From Bacteroidota bacterium (GTDB lineage Bacteria > Bacteroidota > Bacteroidia > Bacteroidales > FEN-979): a stretch of 64,000 nt of DNA. A model generated the notes under the pieces. That model saw only the letters and a program-made list of their open reading frames with translations, was not told the DNA's origin and searched no databases. Of this stretch, positions 53,098 through 60,777 are shown one piece after another; the stretch's first letter is position 1, and the number at the start of each line of letters is the position of its first letter. Location: the NCBI GenBank assembly GCA_026391795.1, contig JAPLDI010000022.1, forward strand, positions 124,001-188,000. Reading direction: 5' to 3'. The position numbers were made by a program, and so were the translations under genes.

Positions 53098-54480
53098 ATG
53101 GAAAATAAGATCTCGGTTCTCGTGATTGATGACGAAAAAAACTTCACAGAAGAAATCCACGAACTGCTTCAGAACAAAGGATATACTTCATTTGTTGCAA
53201 ATACAGCACGACAGGGGCTGAATATCCTGAAAGCCCAGGAGATCGACCTGCTGATCCTTGACATCCGTCTTCCCGGTGTCAATGGCCTGGACGTTCTGAA
53301 AGATGTAAAAGAGATTTACCCCAACCTGGAAGTTATTATCGTTTCTGCTCACGGAGATATGGAATCCGTCATCCGGGCAATGCGGCTGGGCGCTCTCGAT
53401 TACCTTCGCAAACCCTTCCGCCACGTTGATTTTCAGATCGCCATTGAACGGACCCATAAATTTCTCGACCTGAACCGGAAACTTCAGGTGATGGAAGAGA
53501 AAAACTCGCTTATCTCGGAGGCGCTTGGTGCAAAAATCGAACGGGATTTCATCGGAGGAAGCAAGAAAATTCAGGATATACTGGCACTCGCAATGACCGC
53601 CTCTGAATTTCCTGACACCAATGTCCTGATCACCGGCGAAAGCGGAACCGGGAAAGAAAACATTGCCAGGATTATCCACTATGCCAGCAGCCGGAAAGAT
53701 AACCTTTTCTGCGCAGTGAACAGCAGTGCCATCACCGAGTCGCTCCTTGAGAGTGAGTTCTTCGGTCATAAAAAAGGTTCTTTCACGGGAGCCATCAACG
53801 ATAAAAAAGGGTTCTTCGAGGTAACCGACAAGGGAACGCTGTTCCTCGATGAAATTGCCGATATGCCGTTCAATCTCCAGGCAAAAATTCTTCGGGCCAT
53901 CGAAGAAAAAAAGATCACCCGTGTAGGTGAAACTGAACAGATCAAGGTAAACTTCCGTGTCATCGCGGCAACAAATCACAACATCGATCAGCTTGTCAGT
54001 GAGAAGAAATTCAGGCTGGATCTCGTTCACCGGCTAAATACCCTTCATATCCATATTCCTCCCCTGAGAGAAAGGACGGAAGATATTGAACCCCTTCTGA
54101 ACCATTTTGTTTCGATGTTCTCGGTCAGGATGAACAAGCCAAACCTGAAGATCGATAAAAATGTTGTCGGAACCTTAAAAAAGTATCATTTTCCGGGAAA
54201 TGTAAGAGAACTTAAGAACATGACGGAAAGAGCAGTCATTTTGTGCAAGGAAAATATTCTCACCCCCCAGGACTTTCCTGTAAAAACAGCCGGCAGTAGC
54301 ACCGACGGCATGGGAAATGAACTGCTGACCATGCAGGATCAGGAGGTGAAGTTGCTCCGTCAGGCATTAAAAGATAATGCGTACAACCAGAAAGCAGCTG
54401 CCGAGACGTTGGGAATTACGAGGGATTCCCTCATCCGACGATTGAAGAAGTACAACATCAAAATAAAAAAAGACGATTGA
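53098..54480 (+). CDS. NtrC-family sigma-54-dependent response regulator
   Basis: A 460-residue three-domain activator. The receiver domain at 1-120 has acidic residues D11/D12 and phosphoacceptor D55 in LLILDIRLPGVNG. The AAA+ domain at about 150-375 has Walker A GESGTGKENIARI, the sigma-54 contact loop GSFTGA (usually GAFTGA), Walker B GTLFLDEIADMP and LRERTEDI. The Fis-type HTH is in QKAAAETLGITRDSLIRRLKKY. The ATG at 53098 is chosen over a TTG at 53089. It should be phosphorylated by the preceding kinase and open sigma-54 promoters, candidates for which lie downstream at 54640 and 56080. Confidence 0.95.
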   Translation: MENKISVLVIDDEKNFTEEIHELLQNKGYTSFVANTARQGLNILKAQEIDLLILDIRLPGVNGLDVLKDVKEIYPNLEVIIVSAHGDMESVIRAMRLGALDYLRKPFRHVDFQIAIERTHKFLDLNRKLQVMEEKNSLISEALGAKIERDFIGGSKKIQDILALAMTASEFPDTNVLITGESGTGKENIARIIHYASSRKDNLFCAVNSSAITESLLESEFFGHKKGSFTGAINDKKGFFEVTDKGTLFLDEIADMPFNLQAKILRAIEEKKITRVGETEQIKVNFRVIAATNHNIDQLVSEKKFRLDLVHRLNTLHIHIPPLRERTEDIEPLLNHFVSMFSVRMNKPNLKIDKNVVGTLKKYHFPGNVRELKNMTERAVILCKENILTPQDFPVKTAGSSTDGMGNELLTMQDQEVKLLRQALKDNAYNQKAAAETLGITRDSLIRRLKKYNIKIKKDD

Positions 54481-54482
54481 AT

Positions 54483-54498
54483 CCGCACATTCGTGCGG
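54483..54498 (+). promoter_or_regulatory. Palindrome CCGCACATTCGTGCGG, terminator or activator site
   Basis: Perfect 6-bp arms around ATTC, just after the regulator stop, followed by TTATTTCATTTT. It can serve as an intrinsic terminator. It is also centred 149-150 bp upstream of the possible sigma-54 box at 54640, a usual distance for an enhancer-binding protein site, and shares CGCAC/GTGCG arms with the palindrome at 55923. Confidence 0.55.
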
Positions 54499-54639
54499 TT
54501 ATTTCATTTTATGCAGGAGATCTTTCCGGGATTATTTCTTTTTAACTTTTGTTTCTGCAACTTTATACCTCTCTTAACACGTTGATAATCTTATAAAGTA
54601 ATCCGGTTCCTCCATTCCTTCCCTATTTTATTTTTCAGT

Positions 54640-54655
54640 TGGCATATTGTTTGAT
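54640..54655 (+). promoter_or_regulatory. Possible sigma-54 promoter
   Basis: TGGCAT, 5 nt, TTGAT: the GG of the -24 element and TTG of the -12 element are in correct register. There are two mismatches to TGGCAC-N5-TTGCW, including C to A at the conserved -12 GC. It is 108 bp upstream of the second regulator ATG. Confidence 0.5.
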
Positions 54656-54762
54656 AATAGACTTCCGACCCTTCGAATTATCAGACAATTCAAAGCGGTA
54701 GCTACATTGATGCTTTTTTGTTATCCATAACCTAACCAGAACTCGTCTCAAACACAATCTTG

Positions 54763-55395
54763 ATGCTTAAAAAAATCACCATACTCATTCTGGATACTGA
54801 ACTGAATTCCTGCGAAGAGAAGCAGGAATTTCTTCAGAATAAGGGATACTGCGTTTTCACTGCAAATACCCTGCGCCAAGGATTGAGCACCCTGAAAACT
54901 CAGGAGATCGACCTGCTGATCCTTGATTCAGGTACCACCGGGAAAAACGGAATCGTTCTACTGAGGGAAGTGAAGAAGCTCTATCCCAGACTTGAAGTGA
55001 TCCTTCTTTCCTTTCAGGCAGATATGGAATCTGTGACAAAGGCTCTACGGCTGGGAGCTCTTGATTATATACGCAAGCCATTCACCTTTGTGGATTTCCA
55101 GATCGCCATTCTGCGAACCCTGAAATTCGTCGAATTAAAACGAAAAATAGAGGCGATGGAAGAAAGAAACCTCCTGTTATCAGGTTCGCCCGAAGAAAAA
55201 ATAGATCTTCATCTCAAGCGCGAGATCAGGGGCGAAACCCTGACCACCCAGGACAAGGAGATGCTTTTGCTGCGAAAGGCATTGAAAGAGAAAAGCTTCA
55301 ACCAGAAAGCAGCCGCTGAAGTATTGGGAATCTCAAGGGATGCCCTGATCCGCCGGATGAAAAAGTATAACATCAGAATAAAAAAAGAGGATTAA
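54763..55395 (+). CDS. Response regulator paralogue lacking the AAA+ domain (REC-HTH)
   Basis: A 210-residue protein, a shortened relative of the NtrC-type gene upstream. The receiver domain aligns throughout (QEIDLLILD with D55, LRLGALDYIRKPF), but the acidic pair is DTE in place of DDE and the segment after D55 reads SGTTGKNG. The central 220 or so residues with Walker A, GAFTGA and Walker B are absent. It goes from EAMEERNLLLSGSPEEK straight to TTQDKEMLLLRKALKEKSFNQKAAAEVLGISRDALIRRMKKY, nearly the same HTH as the full activator. It could bind the same sites without activating sigma-54, so it may be an antagonist or modulator. ATG 54763 is used, with a TTG directly before it. Confidence 0.9.
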   Translation: MLKKITILILDTELNSCEEKQEFLQNKGYCVFTANTLRQGLSTLKTQEIDLLILDSGTTGKNGIVLLREVKKLYPRLEVILLSFQADMESVTKALRLGALDYIRKPFTFVDFQIAILRTLKFVELKRKIEAMEERNLLLSGSPEEKIDLHLKREIRGETLTTQDKEMLLLRKALKEKSFNQKAAAEVLGISRDALIRRMKKYNIRIKKED

Positions 55396-55898
55396 TGCTG
55401 AGAAAGATCACATTCCTTATCATGGATGCCGAGAAGAGTTCCTGTGAAGAGATGCAGGAATTTCTTCAGACAAAAAAAGCCATCGTCTATACTGCACATT
55501 CCGCTGCCGAGGGTCAGATTATGTTAAACAGCAAGGGAATAGATATCCTGATCCTTGACATCTTCCTTCCGGATGCCGACGGGTTAATACTGGTCAATGA
55601 ATATAAAACCCGTTACCCTGAACTGGAAGTGATCCTTATCTCCGGCCAGGGGAATATGAATTCCGTCATTCAGGCCATGCACCTGGGGGCCCTTGACTTT
55701 CTCATTAAACCTTTACGACAAAGTGATCTCCAGGGAGCCATTGAGCGCACAAAAAAGTTCAGGATAGAAGACAAGGCCTCTTTTCTGATGGATGTATCAA
55801 CTCCACATCCGGACCTTACGTTAACAACCTATCACCGCAGAAAACTTCTGATCCCTCATTCGGAGAACCATTTTAGAAGAAGCAGCTATCTTAAATAA
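55395..55898 (+). CDS. Stand-alone receiver-domain paralogue
   Basis: A 167-residue protein whose ATG overlaps the preceding stop by one base (TAATG). The receiver domain spans about residues 1-120, with D55 in DILILDIFLPDADG, ILISGQGNM, and LGALDFLIKPLRQ; the acidic pocket reads DAE. The last 45 residues (after RTKKFRIED) have no HTH similarity and look like unrelated tail. Part of the same tandem series: full activator, then REC-HTH, then REC only. It may act as a phosphate sink or connector for the kinase. Confidence 0.87.
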   Translation: MLRKITFLIMDAEKSSCEEMQEFLQTKKAIVYTAHSAAEGQIMLNSKGIDILILDIFLPDADGLILVNEYKTRYPELEVILISGQGNMNSVIQAMHLGALDFLIKPLRQSDLQGAIERTKKFRIEDKASFLMDVSTPHPDLTLTTYHRRKLLIPHSENHFRRSSYLK

Positions 55899-55922
55899 GA
55901 GGGTGAATCCCTTCTGCAAAAA

Positions 55923-55938
55923 CGCACACCTGTGTGCG
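55923..55938 (+). promoter_or_regulatory. Palindrome CGCACACCTGTGTGCG, terminator or activator site
   Basis: Stem CGCACA/TGTGCG around CCTG, 24 bp after the receiver gene stop and followed by AATATTTTTATC. It is centred 150-151 bp upstream of the sigma-54 -24 box at 56081, nearly the same distance as the related palindrome at 54483 to its box. Confidence 0.55.
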
Positions 55939-56013
55939 AATATTTTTATCAGAATACGATTCCCACAATCATCATTCCCCCGACCCATCAAAAATAAAGA
56001 CTCCATTGACATT

Positions 56014-56042
56014 CACAAAACACTGTATTTTAGTGATTTGTG
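56014..56042 (+). promoter_or_regulatory. Inverted repeat close to the sigma-54 promoter
   Basis: Arms CACAAAACACT and AGTGATTTGTG, 11 bp with one mismatch, around a 7-nt loop. It is centred about 53 bp upstream of the -24 element. Possible regulator or bending-protein site; unproven. Confidence 0.45.
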
Positions 56043-56079
56043 TTCATCATGGCTTTTCTTTTCCACATTTCGCAATGCA

Positions 56080-56096
56080 TTGGCACATCGTTTGCT
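56080..56096 (+). promoter_or_regulatory. Sigma-54 (-24/-12) promoter for the porP operon
   Basis: TTGGCACATCGTTTGCTTT: TGGCAC, 5 nt, TTGCT, a full match to the core TGGCAC-N5-TTGCW. It is in intergenic DNA, on the correct strand, downstream of a sigma-54 activator gene, 112 bp before the ATG at 56208. Confidence 0.82.
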
Positions 56097-56207
56097 TTTA
56101 CTTTATCCGCTGCATCATTTTGAATTAGCAAATAAGTAAGATTCGTTTCCGGGGTGACAATTAAAAAAGCCTTAAGAATCGTTCCGGGATCTTAAACGGG
56201 TTACTGC

Positions 56208-56474
56208 ATGGGAGGATTTTTTACAGATATGGTCAATCAGAAAAAGGAAAATACCGGTATCATTGCCGGCACTTTAAAATATAACATCACAATAGGAAAA
56301 AACGGATGCCCTGGGATTCCCGCAAACGCTGGTGTAAAAGTGCAACAAGCAAATAAAGTTGTTGCAGTTCCTCCTACCCATGCGATTCAATTCGGATCAC
56401 AGAATACAGCTATAATTCTTACACCTGATATCCCAGGTGCATCCTTACTCTTTTCCGCTACGGCCATGCCATGA
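56208..56474 (+). CDS. Small ORF coupled to porP, unknown
   Basis: 88 codons starting MGGFFTDMVNQKKENTG, with a Gly/Ala/Pro-rich body (IPANAGVKVQQANK) and the end LLFSATAMP. No family recognised, no signal peptide, no clear membrane segment. Its stop overlaps the porP ATG (ATGA), and it is the first ORF after the sigma-54 promoter, which favours it being translated. It might be a leader or a small partner of PorP, or a chance ORF. Confidence 0.4.
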   Translation: MGGFFTDMVNQKKENTGIIAGTLKYNITIGKNGCPGIPANAGVKVQQANKVVAVPPTHAIQFGSQNTAIILTPDIPGASLLFSATAMP

Positions 56475-57556
56475 AAACGCGTTTAAATAGATGCGCTGCC
56501 TGTTTTCTTGTTTTACTCCTGACCGTTTCTGAAATTCAAGGGCAGGATCCCAATTTTTCACAATATTTCAATGTCCCTGTTTATTATAATCCGGCATTTA
56601 CAGGTATCAATACAGGTCTCCGCACAAGGTTTACATACCGCGACCAATGGCCAAACCTGCCCGCCTCATTCAAATCCTATTTCTTTTCAGCCGACCTTGG
56701 GGAACGCAACTTGCCCGGATCGGGAGGACTTGGGTTGATTGTCAACTCCGATAATGAAGGACTTGGTTTTATCCGGAATCTTTCTGTAGGGCTGAATGTC
56801 AGTGTGAGGATACCCCTTTCGAATTCTGTTGTGAGCCAGGTGGGGATCCGGGCATCGGTGGTACAGAAAAGTATAAACTGGGATGACTTTGTTTTCACCG
56901 ACCAGTTGAGTGAAAAATACGGGAATATCTATGCAACAGCCTTTAACCGGCCCGACAACAACAAGCGGACTTTCCCCGATTTCGGGATCGGGGGTATTAT
57001 TCAATTTACCAATGAGTCATCAAGTTATTCTGGATCTGCCGGTTTCGCCATCGACCATATTTTTCAACCGGATGAGGGCTTTCTGACTACAGAAAAGGCC
57101 CCATTACCAAGGAAATGGGTGGCTCATACCGATTTCATTATAACGATGGGAGAAGATGGAAATTCGGGTGGTATAAAAGGCATTGGAGATCCTTTAAAAT
57201 TAAACCCGGGGATCATTTACCAGAACCAGGATGGAATGGGTCTTCTCGAGACCGGACTGACCCTGCTGAAATACAATGTTTACCTTGGCGCCTGGTATAA
57301 GCTTGCCATGGGAACGAACGGATCCTCAGCCGTAGCGCTGGTCGCCGGGTACAGGTATAAATTTGCAGACGACATGGATATCAAATTCATGTACAGCTAT
57401 GATCTCCAGATCTCAGGTCCTCCGGTGGGTACAGGAGGGGCACATGAGATCAGCCTGATTCTCGATTTCGACAAGCTGACTCTTTTCGGGGGAGGAAACA
57501 GCGGATACTACCCTGCCCGCAAGAGATATTCACCGGTCGAATGCTCAGGCTTCTGA
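56471..57556 (+). CDS. PorP/SprF-family outer-membrane protein (type IX secretion)
   Basis: A 361-residue protein. After the signal peptide comes QDPNFSQYFNVPVYYNPAFTGI, the hallmark PorP/SprF opening. A barrel pattern follows with RFTYRDQWPNLPASFKSYFFSAD, GLGLIVNSDNEGLG, KLNPGIIYQNQD and the late VALVAGYRYKF strand. In Bacteroidota these proteins usually lie next to large adhesins and help attach or export them through SprA. Here no large adhesin adjoins; the neighbours are the regulators upstream and an 86-residue ORF downstream. The sigma-54 promoter at 56080 suggests regulated expression. Confidence 0.9.
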   Translation: MKTRLNRCAACFLVLLLTVSEIQGQDPNFSQYFNVPVYYNPAFTGINTGLRTRFTYRDQWPNLPASFKSYFFSADLGERNLPGSGGLGLIVNSDNEGLGFIRNLSVGLNVSVRIPLSNSVVSQVGIRASVVQKSINWDDFVFTDQLSEKYGNIYATAFNRPDNNKRTFPDFGIGGIIQFTNESSSYSGSAGFAIDHIFQPDEGFLTTEKAPLPRKWVAHTDFIITMGEDGNSGGIKGIGDPLKLNPGIIYQNQDGMGLLETGLTLLKYNVYLGAWYKLAMGTNGSSAVALVAGYRYKFADDMDIKFMYSYDLQISGPPVGTGGAHEISLILDFDKLTLFGGGNSGYYPARKRYSPVECSGF

Positions 57557-57604
57557 CCGGACAAACATTGGACAAAACGCACATAACCTTTAAATAAATT
57601 TACC

Positions 57605-57865
57605 ATGAAAACCATTGGCCCAAAAGATTCATTTGATATAAAGGGAATTTATGTCACGCCGGCAAACAACATCATCGGGATTCCCTTGTTCCGGCAGCAA
57701 GATCAGGAATACCGCGAAAATCCGAGATGCGTTGAACTCTGGCAAAAAAACGGGGATGGCAGAATGCATCTGAAAAAACGCTGGCGAAGCAAATCGGTTG
57801 CTTATATTGAATATGCCGATGATCCGAACACCTGGGTGGAACCCCGGGCACTTCAGCAAAAATGA
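57605..57865 (+). CDS. Small protein of unknown function downstream of porP
   Basis: 86 residues starting MKTIGPKDSFDIKGIYVTPANNIIGIPLF, charged, with no signal or membrane segment. It contains an aromatic-rich middle (CVELWQKNGDGRMHLKKRW) and ends PRALQQK. Unrecognised. 48 bp after porP in the same direction, so probably the third gene of that operon; its stop codon abuts the stop of the convergent ABC-F gene. Confidence 0.6.
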   Translation: MKTIGPKDSFDIKGIYVTPANNIIGIPLFRQQDQEYRENPRCVELWQKNGDGRMHLKKRWRSKSVAYIEYADDPNTWVEPRALQQK

Positions 57866-59737
57866 TCAATGCTCTTTTTCACTCAATTCAAGCCAGCGGT
57901 CGGATTTCATTCCGAGCTCCTTCAACAGGAAAGCGAACCTGTCGGATTTAACTGCCAGCTCGTCCGCTGAAAGAGTTCCGGAGGAAAGCGAATTTTCAAT
58001 CCCTGACTTTTCTTCTTCAAGGAGGGAGATCTCTGTTTCGAGGGTTTCGAGTTCCTTTTTTTCTTTGAATGACAATTTATTGGCAACGGATACCGGATTG
58101 CGGGGTTTTTCCTTTTTTACCTGCGATGCCTGTAAAATCCTGGTTTTTTCCTTCTCTTTCCTTTTCCGGTACTCGCTGAATTGGCTGTAGTTCCCGGGAA
58201 AATCCTTGATCACAGCATCTCCCTGGAACACGAACAGGTGATCAACGATCTCATCCAGAAAATACCGGTCGTGGGTAACAATGATCACACAGCCTTTGAA
58301 GGAAGCCAGGTATTCTTCGAGTATGGCAAGGGTAAAAATGTCAAGGTCGTTCGTGGGTTCATCCAGGATGAGGAAGTTCGGGTTTTGCATAAGTACCGTA
58401 ACCAGGTACAGCCTGCGTCGCTCTCCCCCGCTTAGCTTACTGATCAGCTGGTAATGCATCGGGTAAGGAAAAAGGAAGTAATTCAGAAAGGCTGCAGCGG
58501 AAATGGTATCGCCGTTGCTCAGGGTAACCACTTCCGCAATATCCCTGACCACATCGATCACACGGGCATCCGGGTTAAAGACGATTCCTTCCTGCCGGTA
58601 ATAGCCGTAGGTAATGGTTTCCCCCTTTTCAATCCGCCCGCCTGTCGGACGGAGCTTTCCGGTAATAATCTCCAGGAAAGTCGACTTCCCTGAACCGTTG
58701 TTTCCAACAAAACCGACCTTTTCATTCCGCTTGAAGATATAAAAGAAATCCTTCAGGATCGGCAGAGCACCCCAGCTGAAAGAGACCTGGCGCATTTCAA
58801 GGATCTTCTTTCCCATCCTGCCGGTACCCACATCCATATGGATTTTGTCTTCACGAACCCCGCTGCCGGCAATGGATTTCAGGTCATAATAACTGTCGAT
58901 GCGGGCTTTCGATTTCGTAGTGCGGGCTTTGGGCATCCGGATCATCCATTCCTGTTCCTTGCGGAGCAGGTTCCTGGCCTTCTCAATTTCTTTTGTCTGG
59001 TTCTCCTTGCGTTCCGCCTGCTTTTCTACAAAATAGGAGTAATTGCCCTTGTACCGGAAGATCTCGGCATTATCCAGTTCAAGAATCTCTTCACACACAC
59101 GGTCCAAAAAATAGCGGTCGTGCGTGATCATGAGCAGGGTGATTCGCGAACGGGTCAGGTATTCCTCCAGCCATTCAATCATGTCGATGTCGAGGTGGTT
59201 GGTGGGTTCATCGAGGATGAGAAAAGCGGGTTCCGTAATCAGCGTTTTTGCAAGAGAAATGCGTTTGCGCTGCCCGCCCGAGAGTTCTTTTATCTGCTGA
59301 TCAAGATCCGGGATCTTCAGCTCTGAAAGGATCTGCTTCACCCTGGTTTCATATTCCCAGCCTTCAACAGCATCCATTGATTCCATGGCTTTCTGGATCG
59401 CTTTTTTGTCCTGCCCCAGGATGGCTTTTTCATAATCCCGGATGGTACGATGGATCTGGTTTGAGGATTCGTAAACCTCATCAAACACCGTGTTGAACTC
59501 GTTCAGTTCAGGATCCTGTTTAAGGTAGCCAATGGAAACGTCATTGAAAAACTTGACCGATCCGCCGTCAGAAGGTTCAAGTCCGGCGATGATGTTGAGC
59601 AGTGTCGATTTCCCTGTACCGTTCTTCGCAATCAGGGCAACCTTCTGGTGCTGGTTGATGACAAAGGAGATATCCTGGAAAAGGATCTTCTCTCCGTAAG
59701 AACGGGATAAATTTTCAACTTGAAGTAAAGAAGGCAT
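57866..59737 (-). CDS. ABC-F family ATPase (Uup-like)
   Basis: A 623-residue protein with two ABC domains and no membrane segments. Domain 1 has Walker A AKNGTGKSTLLNII and LSGGQRKRISLAKTL. Domain 2 has GNNGSGKSTFLEII and LSGGERRRLYLVTVL. Between them is the basic linker with EQEWMIRMPKARTTKSKARI. A C-terminal coiled coil (FKEKKELETLETEISLLEEEKSG) is characteristic of Uup. ABC-F proteins act on ribosomes; Uup-type members also affect DNA and ribosome assembly. A resistance role is not indicated. Confidence 0.93.
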   Translation of the reverse strand: MPSLLQVENLSRSYGEKILFQDISFVINQHQKVALIAKNGTGKSTLLNIIAGLEPSDGGSVKFFNDVSIGYLKQDPELNEFNTVFDEVYESSNQIHRTIRDYEKAILGQDKKAIQKAMESMDAVEGWEYETRVKQILSELKIPDLDQQIKELSGGQRKRISLAKTLITEPAFLILDEPTNHLDIDMIEWLEEYLTRSRITLLMITHDRYFLDRVCEEILELDNAEIFRYKGNYSYFVEKQAERKENQTKEIEKARNLLRKEQEWMIRMPKARTTKSKARIDSYYDLKSIAGSGVREDKIHMDVGTGRMGKKILEMRQVSFSWGALPILKDFFYIFKRNEKVGFVGNNGSGKSTFLEIITGKLRPTGGRIEKGETITYGYYRQEGIVFNPDARVIDVVRDIAEVVTLSNGDTISAAAFLNYFLFPYPMHYQLISKLSGGERRRLYLVTVLMQNPNFLILDEPTNDLDIFTLAILEEYLASFKGCVIIVTHDRYFLDEIVDHLFVFQGDAVIKDFPGNYSQFSEYRKRKEKEKTRILQASQVKKEKPRNPVSVANKLSFKEKKELETLETEISLLEEEKSGIENSLSSGTLSADELAVKSDRFAFLLKELGMKSDRWLELSEKEH

Positions 59738-59764
59738 CGCAGAAAGATCAGACGTTGATTACGG

Positions 59765-59772
59765 CAAAGGTA
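59765..59772 (-). promoter_or_regulatory. -7 promoter box (TACCTTTG) for the ABC-F gene
   Basis: The minus strand reads TACCTTTG, 28 nt before the ATG at 59737, within the short gap after the ornithine-cyclodeaminase-like gene. Confidence 0.55.
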
Positions 59773-59785
59773 ACGAATGCCGGCA

Positions 59786-60763
59786 TCAAATCTCCACCTG
59801 GGTTCCGATGCCGGCGGCGACTGCCTTCTGATAGACCAGCAAAGCGGTGGCTGCATCCTGGATGGCCAGGCCGTTGGATTTAAACAGGGTGATCTCTCTG
59901 TCATTCACTCTTCCCGGTTTCTTCCCGGTGATGATCGCGCCAAGTTCGGCATAGAAATGACTATCCGGGATCTCGCCCGCATTCAGGGGAATCATGATAT
60001 CCCCGGCTTCCTTGAAACAGGCTTCGCGCGAATCGCCCACGAACTTCGACCGTTTTACAATGGCTGAATCCAGTTCACGGGCGCCGGGGGTATGGCTTCC
60101 GATTCCATTGATGTGAGTTCCTTCCCTGACTTTATTTCCATCAAACAGGGGTGTTGGAGAAGAGGTAGCGGTGCAGATTATATCAGCTCCGAGGATCTCT
60201 TCTGCACTCTTTACCCTGATGATTTCCAGGCTCAGCTTTTTACTCATCTCTGCTACAAATGCATCAGCGGCTGCTTCTGAAACATCATAAACCAGGGCTT
60301 TGGAAATATTCCGGGCTTCGCAAACGGCCAATAATTGCATCTTTGCCTGTACCCCTGCTCCTGCAATGCCTGCAACCTGGTTCTTCTCTTTCCTTGCGAG
60401 GTATTTCGTGGCCACCCCGCTGGCTGCACCGGTCCGCACGGCAGTAAGGTACCCTCCGTTCATGATGCAGATCACATCCCCGGTGGCCGGATCCTGCAAA
60501 AGGACCTTCCCGATGGTGGTTGGAAGGTTATGTTTTAAAGGATTGTTTTTATAAACTGTAACTACCTTGCATGCCAGGGCTTCCATCTTTTTCAGGTATG
60601 CCGGCATGTAAAGAGAAAGTCCGTCAGGTGGCGTGATGCCCGTACGCAACGGCAATACTGCTGTTCCCTCCGAGAGTTCAGCAAATGCCAGCTCAACAGC
60701 TGCCATGCAATCTTTCATTTCGAGTACCGATGCAACCTCGGCTTTGTTAAGGATCAGTGTCAT
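59786..60763 (-). CDS. Ornithine cyclodeaminase / mu-crystallin family protein
   Basis: A 325-residue NAD(P)-dependent enzyme. Landmarks are LPLRTGITPPDGLSLYMPAYL, ALACKVVTVYKNNP (substrate Lys region), MNGGYLTAVRTGAASGVATKYLAR, the Rossmann motif IAGAGVQAKMQLLAV, and INGIGSHTPGARELD. Relatives include ornithine cyclodeaminase, alanine and ketimine reductases; the precise substrate cannot be assigned. It lies 14 bp downstream of the secreted-protein gene, probably one operon. Confidence 0.9.
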   Translation of the reverse strand: MTLILNKAEVASVLEMKDCMAAVELAFAELSEGTAVLPLRTGITPPDGLSLYMPAYLKKMEALACKVVTVYKNNPLKHNLPTTIGKVLLQDPATGDVICIMNGGYLTAVRTGAASGVATKYLARKEKNQVAGIAGAGVQAKMQLLAVCEARNISKALVYDVSEAAADAFVAEMSKKLSLEIIRVKSAEEILGADIICTATSSPTPLFDGNKVREGTHINGIGSHTPGARELDSAIVKRSKFVGDSREACFKEAGDIMIPLNAGEIPDSHFYAELGAIITGKKPGRVNDREITLFKSNGLAIQDAATALLVYQKAVAAGIGTQVEI

Positions 60764-60777
60764 ATACCGCTATTTTT

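Larger units (their letters stand above)
54481..54762. other. Regulatory gap between the first and second regulator genes
   Basis: A 282-bp AT-rich stretch without genes. It holds the palindrome at 54483-54498 and a possible sigma-54 promoter at 54640-54655. Confidence 0.6.
55899..56207. other. Regulatory gap upstream of the porP operon
   Basis: A 309-bp stretch containing a palindrome at 55923-55938, a second inverted repeat at 56014-56042 and a near-consensus sigma-54 promoter at 56080-56096. Short open frames cross it but show no coding features. Confidence 0.7.

Noticed and set aside
55903-56139. Plus-strand ORFs of 64-78 codons downstream of the receiver gene.
   Set aside because: They run through the palindromes and the sigma-54 promoter, with no coding features.
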